The translations under genes and the position numbers were made by a program. Source: Gammaproteobacteria bacterium (GTDB lineage Bacteria > Pseudomonadota > Gammaproteobacteria > Steroidobacterales > GCA-2729495). From it: a stretch of 64,000 nucleotides of DNA. The notes beneath the pieces are model-generated. The model was not told the origin of the DNA. It did no database searches and saw only the letters and a list, made by a program, of their open reading frames with translations. The stretch covers positions 248,001 to 312,000 of the forward strand of contig CP054183.1 of assembly GCA_015709695.1 (NCBI GenBank), in the 5' to 3' direction. Below, one piece after another: positions 27,668 through 36,491 of the stretch; positions within the stretch are counted from its first letter, which is position 1; each line of letters starts with the position of its first letter.

Positions 27668-28864
27668 ATGCTGAACAGCCTCAAGCCCATGCCTCCCGAT
27701 CCCCTGCTGGGGGTCACCGAGGCCTTCCGTGCCGACCCGAGCCGCGACAAGGTGGATCTCGGGGTCGGCGTGTATCGCGACGCCTCCGGCATCACGCCGA
27801 TCCCGCGTGCCGTGCGCGCCGCGGAACAGAAGATGCTGGCGCGCCAGAACACCAAGGCCTACGTCGGGCCGGCCGGCAACCGCCAGTTCGCGGCGGCGAT
27901 GGAGAAGATCGCGCTCGGCGCGAGCCATCCGGCGCTGCGTGACGGCCGCGTCGCCACGCTGCCGTCCGTGGGCGGCACCGGCGCGCTGCGCCTGGGCGCG
28001 GAGCTGATCCGGCTCAGCGGCTTCAGCGGCACGCTGCAGGTCAGCGATCCGACCTGGGCCAACCATGTGCCGGTGATGAAGGGCGCGGGCATCGAGACCG
28101 CCGCATACCCGTACTACGACATCGCCGCCGGCCGCGTGCTGGCGGCGAAGATGCTGGAGAGCCTGGCTGCCTGCGCGCCCGGTACCGTGGTGCTGCTGCA
28201 CGGCTCCTGCCACAACCCGACCGGCGCGGATCCCGATCCCGGCCACTGGGCCGAGCTGGCCGATCTCATGGCGCGGCGCCAGCTCGTGCCGTTCGTCGAC
28301 ATGGCCTACCAGGGCCTCGGCCGCGGCCTGGATGCCGACGCCGCCGGCCTGCGGCTGCTCTGCGAGCGCCTGCCCGAGGTGCTGGTGGCGGTGTCCTGTT
28401 CGAAGAATTTCGGCCTGTACCGCGAGCGTGTCGGTGCCATCATGTGCGTCGCCGAGAGTGCGGCGGCGGCCACCATCAGCATGAGCCACCTGCAGTCGCT
28501 GGCGCGGCGCAACTACTCCATGCCGCCGGACCACGGCGCAGCCATTGTCGCCGAGATCGCCAGCGACCCGGCGCTCTATGCCGACTGGCAGAAGGAACTC
28601 GACGACATGCGCGACCGCGTCAACGGCCTGCGCAAGTCGCTGGCCACCGCGCTGCGTGGCGAGCTCGGCAGCGGGCGCTTCGACTTCATCGAGCAGCAGG
28701 CCGGCATGTTCTCCATGCTCGGGCTGGGGAAGGCGGCGGTGGAGCGGCTGCGCACCGAGCACCACATCTACACCGCGCCCGACAGCCGGCTCAACGTCGC
28801 GGGGCTCTCCGGCAAGGAGATCCCGGCGGTGGCCCGCGCCATCGCCGCGGTGAGCCGGGACTGA
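27668..28864 (+). CDS. tyrB: aromatic/aspartate aminotransferase, class I
   Basis: A 398-residue PLP enzyme of aminotransferase subgroup Ia (AspC/TyrB type). It begins MLNSLKPMPPDPLLGVTEAF, with LGVGVYRDASG, SCHNPTGADP for the cofactor Asn and Asp region, and the Schiff-base lysine in SCSKNFGLYRERVG. It transfers amino groups between aspartate or aromatic amino acids and 2-oxoglutarate. TyrB versus AspC cannot be told apart from sequence, so the symbol is provisional. It follows moeB after 50 bp in the same direction. Confidence 0.85.
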   Translation: MLNSLKPMPPDPLLGVTEAFRADPSRDKVDLGVGVYRDASGITPIPRAVRAAEQKMLARQNTKAYVGPAGNRQFAAAMEKIALGASHPALRDGRVATLPSVGGTGALRLGAELIRLSGFSGTLQVSDPTWANHVPVMKGAGIETAAYPYYDIAAGRVLAAKMLESLAACAPGTVVLLHGSCHNPTGADPDPGHWAELADLMARRQLVPFVDMAYQGLGRGLDADAAGLRLLCERLPEVLVAVSCSKNFGLYRERVGAIMCVAESAAAATISMSHLQSLARRNYSMPPDHGAAIVAEIASDPALYADWQKELDDMRDRVNGLRKSLATALRGELGSGRFDFIEQQAGMFSMLGLGKAAVERLRTEHHIYTAPDSRLNVAGLSGKEIPAVARAIAAVSRD

Positions 28865-28907
28865 GCCGCGGCCGGCCGCGGTCGCCGCCACGGGTGCAGG
28901 GCCGGTC

Positions 28908-29381
28908 ATGAAGAACATCCTGCGGCGCACCACGCTGATCGTGCGTGATATCGAGCGTTCCGCGCGCTGGTACGAGTACGTCGCCGGCATGACGCGCTTC
29001 TACGACGACGAGGTGGTGCTGTCCGGCAACGGCATGGCGGCCGGCAGGCAGGGCGACCGCACCCACCTGATCATCATGAAATGCGAGCATCCGGAGATCG
29101 GCATGATCGGGCTGCTGCAGTGGATCGATCCGCCGTTGCCGGCGCCAGCCGCCATCCCGACCTCGGTCACCTACGGCAACCCGACCTTCGTCGTCTCCTC
29201 GGACGATGCCCGCGAGGCCGGCCGGCGCGCCCGCGAGCTCGGCTCGCACATCCACGCCGAGCCGCACGAGTGGACCATCAGGGGGGCGGATGGCACCACG
29301 CACCGCTACGTCAGCGTCTCGGTGTTCGACCCCGATGGCTACTTCTACGAGTTCAACCAGTTCCTCGGCCGCGAGCCCTGA
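28908..29381 (+). CDS. VOC-superfamily (glyoxalase/dioxygenase-like) protein
   Basis: A 157-residue vicinal-oxygen-chelate protein: RTTLIVRDIERSARWYEYVAGM is the first beta-alpha unit, and the end VSVFDPDGYFYEFNQFL contains the metal-ligand-like Glu (in YEFNQ). One paired betaalphabetabetabeta module is visible. The family covers glyoxalase I, extradiol dioxygenases and resistance proteins; the reaction is unknown. It lies just before the convergent FAD monooxygenase. Confidence 0.82.
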   Translation: MKNILRRTTLIVRDIERSARWYEYVAGMTRFYDDEVVLSGNGMAAGRQGDRTHLIIMKCEHPEIGMIGLLQWIDPPLPAPAAIPTSVTYGNPTFVVSSDDAREAGRRARELGSHIHAEPHEWTIRGADGTTHRYVSVSVFDPDGYFYEFNQFLGREP

Positions 29382-29393
29382 CGCTGGCCGCCG

Positions 29394-30563
29394 CTACACC
29401 GGCACGGTGAGCGGGTTGTAGGCGTAGAGGCCGAGGCTCTCGGCATTGCGGTGCGAGGAGCCGGTGTAGTGGTCCGGATCGCGGTTGTACATGCGCCGGG
29501 CGTTGACGTGCGATTCGCGCATCACCATCGTGGTGCGTTCGCGGCGCGCCGCCTCGTAGCGCGCCAGCGCTTCCGGCCAGTCGTCCGCTGCCACCATGGC
29601 ACGCGCCAGCACCACGCCGTCCTCGATGGCCATCACCGCGCCCTGGGCGAGGAACGGTGTCATCGGGTGCGCGGCATCGCCGAGCAGCGTGGCCCGGCCG
29701 CGGGTCCACTGCGGCAGCGGCTGGCGGTCGAACAGGCCCCACTTGAAGCACTGGCCGGCGGGTGTCGCGGCGAGGATGGCCTGCACCTCGGGGCAGAAAT
29801 CGGCGAACTCCCGTTGCACGTCGGTGACATCCGCGGGGACTGACCAGCCTTCCTCGGTCCATTCGTCACGCCTGGAGAAGGCGGCGAAGTTCACCAGCCG
29901 GCCGCTTCGTACCTTGTAGCGGGCGAAGGTGCGTGCCGTGCCGGCGAAGGCCACCGAATCCGGTTCGATCAGCGCGGGATCCAGCCTGTCCATCGGCACC
30001 AGCCCGCGCCAGGCGATGTAGCCGGTGAAGCTGACTTCCTCCGGGCCCCACAGCGCGCGGCGCACGGCCGAGCGCACGCCGTCGCAGCCGATCAGCAGGT
30101 CGCCGCGGGCGCCCGTGCCGTTGTCGAAGCGCAGCTCGACGCCATCGGCGCCCTGCTGCAGTTCGCCGAAGTGGCAGCCGGTGTGGATGGCGGAGGGGTC
30201 GATGGCGCGCACCGCGTTGGCCAGGGCGCCATGCAGGTCGGCGCGATGCGCCTGCAGGTAAGGTGCGCCGTACTGCTCGCGCATGCGGTTGCCGCGGTTG
30301 GTCTCCACCAGCGTCTCGCCGGTCCGGTAGTGCTTGATGGCGCCGGCGGCCGGTGTGCGCGCCACCGCGTGCACGGCGTCCTCGCCGAGCAGGTGGTACA
30401 GCGCGTGGCAGCCATTGGGGGTGATGGTGAGGCCAGCGCCGACTTCGCCGAGGCTGGCCGACTGCTCGTAGACCGAGACGCGGAAGCCGGCCTGCTGCAG
30501 GGCCAGCGTGGCGGTCAGCCCGCCGATGCCGGCGCCCACCACGATCACGTCCAGGTCCTTCAT
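29394..30563 (-). CDS. FAD-dependent aromatic hydroxylase-like monooxygenase
   Basis: A 389-residue class A flavoprotein. The FAD-binding GAGIGGLTATLALQQAG is at residues ~9-25, the DG motif CDGVRSAVR in the middle, and GDAAHPMTPFLAQGAVMAIED (FAD ribityl loop) near residue 285. The overall layout matches salicylate 1-monooxygenase and related 3-hydroxybenzoate 6-hydroxylase types. Substrate is not determined. ATG 30563 is followed by the conserved DVIVVGAG. It is divergent from the aldehyde dehydrogenase gene at 30681, so both may serve aromatic or aldehyde catabolism. Confidence 0.87.
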   Translation of the reverse strand: MKDLDVIVVGAGIGGLTATLALQQAGFRVSVYEQSASLGEVGAGLTITPNGCHALYHLLGEDAVHAVARTPAAGAIKHYRTGETLVETNRGNRMREQYGAPYLQAHRADLHGALANAVRAIDPSAIHTGCHFGELQQGADGVELRFDNGTGARGDLLIGCDGVRSAVRRALWGPEEVSFTGYIAWRGLVPMDRLDPALIEPDSVAFAGTARTFARYKVRSGRLVNFAAFSRRDEWTEEGWSVPADVTDVQREFADFCPEVQAILAATPAGQCFKWGLFDRQPLPQWTRGRATLLGDAAHPMTPFLAQGAVMAIEDGVVLARAMVAADDWPEALARYEAARRERTTMVMRESHVNARRMYNRDPDHYTGSSHRNAESLGLYAYNPLTVPV

Positions 30564-30680
30564 CGCCCGAGCCCTGCGCTTGCGTGAGTCTCCACCGCAG
30601 CGCAGGGTACCATTGCCGCGGCAACAGCAGTGGCCACCTGCCGGCTGCACGGCGGCTGGCACATCGCGGAAGGAGCGATC

Positions 30681-32192
30681 ATGAACCCTGGCAAAGCCGT
30701 TCCCATGCGCGCCGAGACCGCCGCGTTCCTGCGGCGCGAGCAGCGCCTGTTCATCGGCGGGGAGCAGGTTGCCCCACGTGGCGGTGGGCACATCGAGGTC
30801 TTCAACCCGGCGACCGGCGGGCGCCTGGCGCAGGTGGCGGCAGCGGCTGCGGCGGACATCGATGCCGCCGTGGCGGCGGCGCGCGCCGCTTTCACCACCG
30901 GTGCCTGGCCGGCCATGGGGCCCTCGGCGCGCGGCCAGCTGCTGTGGCGGCTGGCCGACCTGCTCGAGGCGCATTCGGCCACGCTGACCGAGCTGGAGAT
31001 CCTCGACAACGGCATGCCGCTGAACCCGGCCGGCATGCTGGCGGTGCCGACCGCGGTGAAGATCCTGCGCTACTTCGCCGGCTGGCCGTCGAAGCTGAGC
31101 GGCCACACGCTGCCCGCCGACCGCCGGCCCGGCGCGGCGAGCCCGGCGCTGACCTACACGCGGCGCGAGCCGGTGGGCGTGGTCGGCCAGATCATTCCCT
31201 GGAACTATCCGCTGGCCATGGCCGCCATGAAGCTGGCGCCGGCGCTGGCCACCGGCTGCACCGTGGTGCTGAAGCCGGACGAGAAGACGCCGCTGTCGGC
31301 GCTGTTCCTCATCGACCTGCTGGTCGAGGCGGGCGTGCCGCCCGGCGTGGTCAACATCGTGCCGGGTTTCGGCGAGACCGCCGGTGCCGCCATCGCCGCG
31401 CACCCCGGAATCGACAAGGTGGCGTTCACCGGTTCCGGCGAAGTCGGCCGCAAGATCGTCACTGCCGCCACCGGCAACCTCAAGCGGGTGTCGCTGGAAC
31501 TTGGTGGCAAGAATCCCTTCATCGTGTTCGCCGATGCCAACCTCGAACAGGCCGTGGAGGCCGCCACGCGCTCGGCGTTCTTCCTGCAGGGCCAGAACTG
31601 CCAGTGCGCCTCGCGGCTGTTCGTGCACGAGGCGGTGGCCGCGCCGTTCACGGCCGGCCTCGCCGCCGCGGCGCAGGCGCTGCGGCTGGGGCCGGGCTGG
31701 GATCCGGAGACGCGCATCGGCCCGCTGATCTCGGCAGGACAGCTGGCCCGGGTGGCGGGCTACGTGGAAGCAGGCCGCAAGGAGGGTGCGCGGCTGGTGA
31801 CCGGCGGCGGGCCGCGGCCGGGGCCCGGCTATTTCCTGCCGCCCACGGTGTTCGCCGACATCCAGCCGGGCATGGTGATCGCGCGCGAGGAGATCTTCGG
31901 GCCGGTCACCTGCATCCAGTCCTTCGGCGACCGCGACATCGAGGGGCTGGCCGCGCAGGCGAACGACAGCGAGTACGGCCTGGTGGCCAGCGTCTGGACC
32001 CGCGACCTCGGCACCGCGCACCGCTTCGCCGAGTCGCTGCGCGCCGGCGTGGTCGGCATCAACCACCACGGCGGCGGCGACATCCACGCGCCTTTCGGCG
32101 GCTACCGCCAGTCCGGCTGGGGGCGCGAATTCGGCGCCGAGAACCTGGATCTGTACCTGGAGACCAAGACCGTCGTGGTCCGCTACGACTGA
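30681..32192 (+). CDS. NAD(P)-dependent aldehyde dehydrogenase
   Basis: A 503-residue ALDH. The catalytic cysteine is in FFLQGQNCQCASRLF, and the general base Glu in ELGGKNPFIVF. The cofactor loop GSGEVGRKI and the conserved PWNYPLAMAAMKLAPAL, EEIFGPV and PFGGYRQSGWGREFG are present. The protein resembles betaine/phenylacetaldehyde or aryl aldehyde dehydrogenases. It oxidises an aldehyde to its acid with NAD(P)+. ATG 30681 has AGGAG 7 nt upstream. Divergent from the monooxygenase; a GST gene follows. Confidence 0.93.
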   Translation: MNPGKAVPMRAETAAFLRREQRLFIGGEQVAPRGGGHIEVFNPATGGRLAQVAAAAAADIDAAVAAARAAFTTGAWPAMGPSARGQLLWRLADLLEAHSATLTELEILDNGMPLNPAGMLAVPTAVKILRYFAGWPSKLSGHTLPADRRPGAASPALTYTRREPVGVVGQIIPWNYPLAMAAMKLAPALATGCTVVLKPDEKTPLSALFLIDLLVEAGVPPGVVNIVPGFGETAGAAIAAHPGIDKVAFTGSGEVGRKIVTAATGNLKRVSLELGGKNPFIVFADANLEQAVEAATRSAFFLQGQNCQCASRLFVHEAVAAPFTAGLAAAAQALRLGPGWDPETRIGPLISAGQLARVAGYVEAGRKEGARLVTGGGPRPGPGYFLPPTVFADIQPGMVIAREEIFGPVTCIQSFGDRDIEGLAAQANDSEYGLVASVWTRDLGTAHRFAESLRAGVVGINHHGGGDIHAPFGGYRQSGWGREFGAENLDLYLETKTVVVRYD

Positions 32193-32279
32193 GGCGCGGG
32201 GGTCGTTGACCATCCGCGGGTGGTGCGGGAACATGGCCGCCATCCGGCCCAACGAACACCCATAACGGAGATCCCGGTC

Positions 32280-32942
32280 ATGAAGCTCTATGGCTCGCTT
32301 GCCTCGCCCTATGTCGCCCGCGTCGTCATGTTCGCGAAGATCAAGGGCATCGACCTGCCGCTGCACGAAGCGCCCGGCGGCAGCATCAAGTCGCCCGAGT
32401 TCCTCAAGCTCAATCCCATGGGCAAGATGCCGACCCTGGAAGCCAACGGACAGGGGCTCGGCGAGTCCACCATCATCTGCGGCTACCTCGAGGACACGCA
32501 GACCGCGAAATCCGGCCTGCCCAAGGACCCGCTGGACCGCGCCCGCAGCCATCTCGTGGCGCGCATCACCGACCTGTACATCGCCCAGCAGGTCGGCCCC
32601 CTGTTCCGCAACATGAATCCGGCCAAGCGTGATGCCGCGGCCGTCGAGGCCGCCGGCAAGGAACTCGCCAAGGCCTTCGGTTACGCCGAGCAGGTCATGG
32701 GTCCCGGGCCGTTCTGTGTCGGCAGTGCGCCGACCCTGGGCGACTGCGCCCTGGCGCCGACCACGGCCATGGTCCGCAAGATCCTCGCCGCCGGCCAGTT
32801 CGGCATCGCCGATCCCACCCAGGGCCCGCGCCTGAAGACCTGGTGGAAGGCCGTCGAAGGCAATGCCGACTGCGGCAGTGTGCTGGCCAGCCATGCCGAG
32901 GCCTTCGATGCCTTCATGAAGCAGATGGCGGCGAGGCGCTGA
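32280..32942 (+). CDS. glutathione S-transferase-like protein
   Basis: A 220-residue GST fold. The N-terminal thioredoxin-like domain (MKLYGSLASPYVARVVMFAK, FLKLNPMGKMPTLEANGQ with the cis-Pro, LGESTIICGYLED) binds glutathione, and the C-terminal all-helical domain contains GSAPTLGDCALAPTTAMV, the N-capping box. It may act with the neighbouring aldehyde dehydrogenase in detoxification. It ends 13 bp before tRNA-Arg. Confidence 0.9.
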   Translation: MKLYGSLASPYVARVVMFAKIKGIDLPLHEAPGGSIKSPEFLKLNPMGKMPTLEANGQGLGESTIICGYLEDTQTAKSGLPKDPLDRARSHLVARITDLYIAQQVGPLFRNMNPAKRDAAAVEAAGKELAKAFGYAEQVMGPGPFCVGSAPTLGDCALAPTTAMVRKILAAGQFGIADPTQGPRLKTWWKAVEGNADCGSVLASHAEAFDAFMKQMAARR

Positions 32943-32955
32943 GCTTTCCTGCCGC

Positions 32956-33032
32956 GCGCCCGTAGCTCAGCTGGATAGAGCATCAGGCTTCGAACCTGAG
33001 GGTCGGGAGTTCGAATCTCTCCGGGCGCGCCA
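32956..33032 (+). tRNA. tRNA-Arg (UCG anticodon)
   Basis: Acceptor GCGCCCG (32956-32962) pairs with CGGGCGC (33022-33028); D-arm AGCTCAGCTGGATAGAGC; anticodon stem-loop TCAGG-CTTCGAA-CCTGA gives anticodon UCG (decodes CGA); T-arm GGGAGTTCGAATCTCTCC; discriminator G and encoded CCA to 33032. All arms pair well. Confidence 0.96.
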
Positions 33033-33077
33033 GACGATTCAAGTGCCTGCCGCGACGGCGGGCGAAAGGATGCCTCC

Positions 33078-34688
33078 ATGGTCAGCGACACGACGCGCAA
33101 CGGGGCCCGACCCCAGGCCCAGGCCCAGGCACAGGCCAGAGCAGGCTGGCGACCGGCGCGGCTGCCGGCACTCGCGGCCTTGCTGCTCGGTCTCGGCATG
33201 ACCCTGCCCGCGATGGCCTCGACGGTGGTGCGGACCACGCTCGGTGAGGTGCGAGGCGCGAGCGCGGAGGGTGTCGATGTCTGGCGCGGCATTCCCTATG
33301 CGGCAGCGCCCGTAGGCCCGCTGCGCTGGCGGCCACCGCAGCCGGCGGTGGCATGGAGGGGCACCCGGGATGCGACGCGTTTCGGTCCCATCTGCCCGCA
33401 GGACGAGCGGCCGTCCTCGGTGGGGATGCCGCAGAGCGAGGACTGCCTGACGCTGAACATCTACGCACCGGCGAAGCGGGCCGCGGGCAGGCTGCCGGTC
33501 ATGTTCTGGATCCATGGCGGCAGCTTCCGCTGGGGCGCGGGCTCGCTGCCGGCCTACGAGGGCAGCGCCTTCGTGCGCCAGGGCGTGGTGCTGGTGACGA
33601 TCAACTACCGCCTCGATCGCCTCGGCCGCTTCGGCCACCCGGCGCTGACGCGCGCACAGGCCGGCGAGCCGCTCGCCAACTACGGGCTGATGGACCAGGT
33701 GGCGGCCTTGCACTGGGTGCGCGACAACATCGCGGCCTTCGGCGGCGATCCGCAGCACGTGACCATCTTCGGCTTCTCCGCCGGCGGCGTCTCGGTCAAC
33801 GGCCTGATGGTGGCGCCATCCGCCGCCGGATTGTTCCAGCGCGCCATCGCCCAGAGCGGCGGCATCAGCATGGATGCCACGCAGCGGCTGCGCGAACCCG
33901 CCGGCCGCTTCAAGGCGCTGGAGCAGGACGGCCTGGAGTTCGCCGCGAGTTTCGGCATCGCCGACAACGACGAGGCGCCGGCACGGCTGCGCGCGCTCGG
34001 CGTGGCGCAGATCCTCGCCTATCCGCAGAAGGACAGCTCCATGAATCCCGTGGTGGATGGCAGCTTCATCCCCGGGGACATCGGGCTCGCCTTCCACGAA
34101 GGCCGCCAGCATGCCGTGCCCTACCTCGCCGGCGCCAACAGCTGGGAAGGCAGCCTGATCCGCCCCTTCAAGCTGCCGCTCGCGGCGATCCTGCTCGGCG
34201 TGAGCCCCGAGCGCGCGCGGCAGGTCTACGGCGACCTGCCCGACGAGACCCTCAAGGAAACCTACTTCGGTGATTCGCTGTTCCGGGCGCCGGCCTGGAT
34301 GCTCGCCGCGGACATGGCGGCCGTCCGCGCGCCGGCCTGGCTCTATTACTACAGCTACGTCGACGAGGCCGAGCGCGGCCGGGCGCCGGGTGCCGCCCAC
34401 GGTGCCGAGGTGGGCCACCTGTTCCGGCACCCGCTGCATCCCGGCGAGAAGCTCAGCGAGCACGACCTGGCGGTTTCCGAGCCGCTGCGCCGCTACTGGG
34501 TGCAGTTCGCGCGGGCCGGCGATCCCAACGCCCCCGGGCTTCCCGCCTGGCCGGCCTTCACCCGCCAGCAACCGGCGACCATGGAGTTCGGCGAGCGACC
34601 CGAACTGCACGCCCGGCTGTTCCCCGAGCGCATGGCGTTCCAGGAGTCGCTGGTCGAGGCGGCCCGCGCCGCCCGCGCGGCGCGCTGA
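33078..34688 (+). CDS. type-B carboxylesterase, exported
   Basis: A 536-residue COesterase. A positively charged N-terminus containing a short QAQAQAQA tract, from 6-bp tandem repeats near 33116, precedes a signal helix (LPALAALLLGLGMTLPAMAS). The mature protein has VWRGIPYAAAPVGPLRW, EDCLTLNIYAP, oxyanion-hole WIHGGSF, and the nucleophile Ser in IFGFSAGGVSVN, then the acid and His residues (EVGHLF near the C-terminus). Such enzymes hydrolyse carboxyl esters; here in the periplasm or outside. It directly follows tRNA-Arg. Confidence 0.9.
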   Translation: MVSDTTRNGARPQAQAQAQARAGWRPARLPALAALLLGLGMTLPAMASTVVRTTLGEVRGASAEGVDVWRGIPYAAAPVGPLRWRPPQPAVAWRGTRDATRFGPICPQDERPSSVGMPQSEDCLTLNIYAPAKRAAGRLPVMFWIHGGSFRWGAGSLPAYEGSAFVRQGVVLVTINYRLDRLGRFGHPALTRAQAGEPLANYGLMDQVAALHWVRDNIAAFGGDPQHVTIFGFSAGGVSVNGLMVAPSAAGLFQRAIAQSGGISMDATQRLREPAGRFKALEQDGLEFAASFGIADNDEAPARLRALGVAQILAYPQKDSSMNPVVDGSFIPGDIGLAFHEGRQHAVPYLAGANSWEGSLIRPFKLPLAAILLGVSPERARQVYGDLPDETLKETYFGDSLFRAPAWMLAADMAAVRAPAWLYYYSYVDEAERGRAPGAAHGAEVGHLFRHPLHPGEKLSEHDLAVSEPLRRYWVQFARAGDPNAPGLPAWPAFTRQQPATMEFGERPELHARLFPERMAFQESLVEAARAARAAR

Positions 34689-34707
34689 GACCCGGTTCAG
34701 GCCCGGC

Positions 34708-35469
34708 TCAGGCCTTGAGCCGGTAGCCGGTGCGGAACACCCAGGCGATCACGGCGAGGCAGGCCAGCATGAACAGCAGCGTCATGCCCAGGCTGAGGGC
34801 GACGCTGACGTCGGCCTTGCCGTAGAAGCTCCAGCGGAAGCCGTTGACCAGGTACACCACCGGGTTGAACAGCGAGACCTTCTGCCAGAACGGCGGCAGC
34901 ATGCCGATGGAGTAGAAGCTGCCGCCGAGAAAGGTCAGCGGCGTGACGATCATGATCGGCACGATCTGCAGCTTCTCCCAGCCCGTCGCCCAGATGCCGA
35001 GGATGAAACCGAACAGGCAGAAGGTCACCGAGGTGAGCACCAGGAAGGCCATCATCCAGAACGGATGCTCGATGCGGAAGTCGACGAACAGCCAGGCGGT
35101 GGCGAGGATGATCAGCCCGAGCATCACCGACTTGGTCGCCGCCGCGCCCACGTAGCCGGTGACGATCTCCACGTAGGAGACCGGCGCCGACAGCACCTCG
35201 TAGATGGTGCCGTTGTAGCGCGGCATGTAGATGCCGAAGGAGGCGTTGCCGATGCTTTCGGTCAGCACCGAGAGCATGATCAGCCCCGGCACGATGAAGG
35301 CGCCGTAGCTCACGCCGTCGATCTCCGCCATGCGCGAGCCGATGGCAGCGCCGAACACCACGAAATACAGCGAAGTGGAAATCACCGGCGAGAGGATGCT
35401 CTGCACCAGCGTGCGGAACCAGCGCGACAGCTCGAACCGGTACAGCGTGCGCACCGCCTGCAGGTTCAT
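34708..35469 (-). CDS. ABC-2 type transporter permease
   Basis: A 253-residue six-helix permease of the ABC-2 family, most like E. coli YadH. Diagnostic are [31 protein letters not shown] at the start and the ABC-2 signature region [40 protein letters not shown]. It pairs with the ATPase at 35466, whose stop overlaps its ATG (4 bp). The transported compound is unknown; YadGH-like exporters are often of unknown cargo. Confidence 0.92.
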   Translation of the reverse strand: MNLQAVRTLYRFELSRWFRTLVQSILSPVISTSLYFVVFGAAIGSRMAEIDGVSYGAFIVPGLIMLSVLTESIGNASFGIYMPRYNGTIYEVLSAPVSYVEIVTGYVGAAATKSVMLGLIILATAWLFVDFRIEHPFWMMAFLVLTSVTFCLFGFILGIWATGWEKLQIVPIMIVTPLTFLGGSFYSIGMLPPFWQKVSLFNPVVYLVNGFRWSFYGKADVSVALSLGMTLLFMLACLAVIAWVFRTGYRLKA

Positions 35470-36404
35470 CGGCGATTCCCCACCAGGCTGACGAAGATGT
35501 CCTCGAGCGAGGTCTCGGTGGTGCGCAGATCGCGGAAGTCGATGCCCTGGTCGCGGATCTCGCGCAGCAGGCTGGCGATGCCGGTGGTCTCGGCCTGGGT
35601 GTCGAAGGTGTAGAGCAGCTGCAGCCCATCCGCGGACAACTCGAGCTTGCGGCCGGCCAGCGCCGGCGGGATCGCCGCCAGCGGGCTGGAGAGCTGCAGC
35701 GCCAGCTGGCGGCTGCCGAGCTGGCGCATCAGGCTCGCCTTGTCCTCGACCATGATGATCTCGCCGTGGTTGATGACGCCGACGCGGTCGGCCATTTCCT
35801 CGGCTTCCTCGATGTAGTGCGTGGTGAGGATGATGGTGACGCCATCGTCGCGCAGGCGGCGCACCAGCCCCCACATCTCGCGGCGCAGCTCCACGTCCAC
35901 GCCGGCCGTCGGTTCGTCGAGGAACAGGACCCGCGGCTCGTGGGCCAGCGCCTTGGCGATCATCACGCGGCGCTTCATGCCGCCGGAGAGGGCGAGGATC
36001 TGTTCATCCCGCTTGTCCCAGAGCGACAGCTCGCGCAGCACCTTCTCGATGTGGCGGGGGTTGGCCGGCTTGCCGAACAGGCCGCGGCTGAAGCGGGCGG
36101 TGGCGGCCACCGATTCGAAGGCATCGGTGGTCAGCTCCTGGGGCACCAGGCCGATCAGGCTGCGTGCGGCCCGGTAGTCGCGCACGATGTCGTGGCCATC
36201 CACCGTGACGCTGCCCGACGTGGGCCGCACGATGCCGCAGATGATGCTGATGAGGGTGGTCTTGCCGGCGCCGTTCGGGCCGAGCAGGGCGAAGATCTCG
36301 CCGCGGCGGATTTCGAGGCTGACGCCTTTCAGTGCCTGGAAGCCCGAAGCGTAGTGCTTGACCAGGTCGGTGACGGCGATGATCGGCTGGTCCCGGGCTC
36401 CCAC
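35466..36404 (-). CDS. ABC transporter ATP-binding protein (YadG-like)
   Basis: A 312-residue ABC ATPase. Walker [14 protein letters not shown]-loop LVPQELTTD, signature [15 protein letters not shown], Walker [15 protein letters not shown] and H-loop TTHYIEEAE are all present, and a ~75-residue C-terminal extension follows as in YadG and other ABC-2 ATPases. It starts at GTG 36404; a perfect -10 lies only 9 nt upstream, so the mRNA may be nearly leaderless. Translationally coupled to the permease. Confidence 0.93.
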   Translation of the reverse strand: MGARDQPIIAVTDLVKHYASGFQALKGVSLEIRRGEIFALLGPNGAGKTTLISIICGIVRPTSGSVTVDGHDIVRDYRAARSLIGLVPQELTTDAFESVAATARFSRGLFGKPANPRHIEKVLRELSLWDKRDEQILALSGGMKRRVMIAKALAHEPRVLFLDEPTAGVDVELRREMWGLVRRLRDDGVTIILTTHYIEEAEEMADRVGVINHGEIIMVEDKASLMRQLGSRQLALQLSSPLAAIPPALAGRKLELSADGLQLLYTFDTQAETTGIASLLREIRDQGIDFRDLRTTETSLEDIFVSLVGNRR

Positions 36405-36412
36405 CGGCCGGG

Positions 36413-36440
36413 ATTATACCGGCGACCGCGGTCAACCCAA
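36413..36440 (-). promoter_or_regulatory. promoter of the ABC-2 exporter operon
   Basis: On the minus strand TTGGGT (36440-36435), a 16-nt spacer, then a consensus TATAAT (36418-36413). The predicted transcription start would fall within a few bases of the GTG at 36404, leaving little or no leader. No Shine-Dalgarno sequence fits between them. Confidence 0.5.
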
Positions 36441-36491
36441 GCCCGGCCACCGCGTTGAGGAAGGACGTTCGCCAGCGTACCGCGAAGAGCC

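Noticed and set aside
29394-32894. 1166-codon minus-strand frame spanning aldehyde dehydrogenase and monooxygenase
   Set aside because: Only the part from 30563 down has homology; the upstream portion mirrors ALDH and GST genes.
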